64,000 nt of DNA. Origin: Myxacorys almedinensis A. Its GTDB lineage: Bacteria; Cyanobacteriota; Cyanobacteriia; Leptolyngbyales; Leptolyngbyaceae. Where the stretch lies: positions 1 through 64,000 of the forward strand of contig NZ_WVIE01000005.1 in the NCBI RefSeq assembly GCF_010091945.1, in the 5' to 3' direction. Made by a program: the position numbers and the translations under genes. Under the pieces are notes generated by a model. That model ran no database searches. It was not told the DNA's origin and saw only the letters and a list, made by a program, of their open reading frames with translations. Of this stretch, positions 63,975 to 64,000 are shown in pieces; within the stretch, counting starts at the first letter, position 1, and the number at the start of each line of letters is the position of its first letter.

Positions 63975-64000
63975 ATGCCTGAAAAGTTGCTACTAGCGAT
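63975..64000 (+). CDS. Start of a gene truncated by the window end
   Basis: ATG preceded by GAGGAG at 63961-63966, 8 nt away, opens a frame coding MPEKLLLA before the sequence stops. Only eight codons are visible, so the product cannot be named. Confidence 0.5.

Noticed and set aside
1-64000. CRISPR array, prophage, origin of replication or rRNA operon
   Set aside because: I looked for regularly spaced repeats, phage structural genes, dnaA boxes with dnaA, and rRNA motifs and saw none.

Overview
This window is a stretch of chromosome from a cyanobacterium, most likely filamentous or Leptolyngbya/Oscillatoria-like. The GCGATCGC/GATCGC (HIP1-type) motif is scattered throughout. Several genes belong to cyanobacteria or photosynthetic membranes: petM, a Ycf39-type photosystem II assembly factor, an NblR-like response regulator, a cyanobacterial-type Hfq, and the DUF4327 and DUF2949 small proteins. 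Most genes are chromosomal housekeeping genes. There is no prophage, plasmid replication gene, CRISPR array or intact insertion sequence.

Layout. 0-9.4 kb: a probable EbsA pilus protein, a DRTGG/phosphotransacetylase-like protein, a cysteine desulfurase, a secreted phospholipase D-like lipoprotein, a STAS protein, a DedA protein, argG and a family 2 glycosyltransferase followed by a decayed gene tail. 9.5-20.9 kb: a membrane protein, rpsB-tsf, a 48-residue protein missed by length cut-offs, a phosphoketolase-like enzyme, tRNA-Ser, a palindromic miniature element, a metallophosphatase, pyrB, a TspO-like protein and a methyltransferase. 21.3-25.4 kb (minus strand): rplS, tRNA-Trp, secE, nusG, rplK, rplA, rplJ and rplL, with an L10-leader-like attenuator before rplJ. 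25.6-28.4 kb: a four-gene Co/Ni ECF transporter (cbiM, PDGLE/CbiN-like, cbiQ, cbiO).

28.5-43.5 kb is the most accessory part. It holds an orphan SUKH (SMI1/KNR4) protein, a two-domain M16 peptidase, a secreted protein of unknown function, ribokinase, a degenerate ISAs1-like relic, a subtilase-serpin pair, rpe, an AT-rich three-gene cassette (coiled-coil protein, unknown protein, HNH nuclease), a PEP-CTERM protein and a fasciclin protein. 43.6-51.3 kb carries an MFS transporter, a DnaJ-pentapeptide fusion and a polysaccharide operon (three GT4 glycosyltransferases and an SLBB/Wza-type export protein). 52-64 kb carries a DUF192 lipoprotein, nblR-like, nadK, ycf39, an SmtB-type metal sensor, petM, pdxA, DUF4327, dapF divergent from hfq, a KefB/TrkA-type antiporter, a ComFB protein, an L,D-transpeptidase, and the first codons of one more gene.

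The observations most worth following are the HNH cassette at 40.3-41.8 kb, the co-oriented subtilase-serpin pair whose subtilase has Glu at the usual Asp position, the PLD lipoprotein with an internal EF-hand loop and C-terminal helix-hairpin-helix, and a recurrent pattern of exact two-copy tandem duplications (8-21 bp) in spacers. All functions are inferred from reading the sequence; no database search was run.
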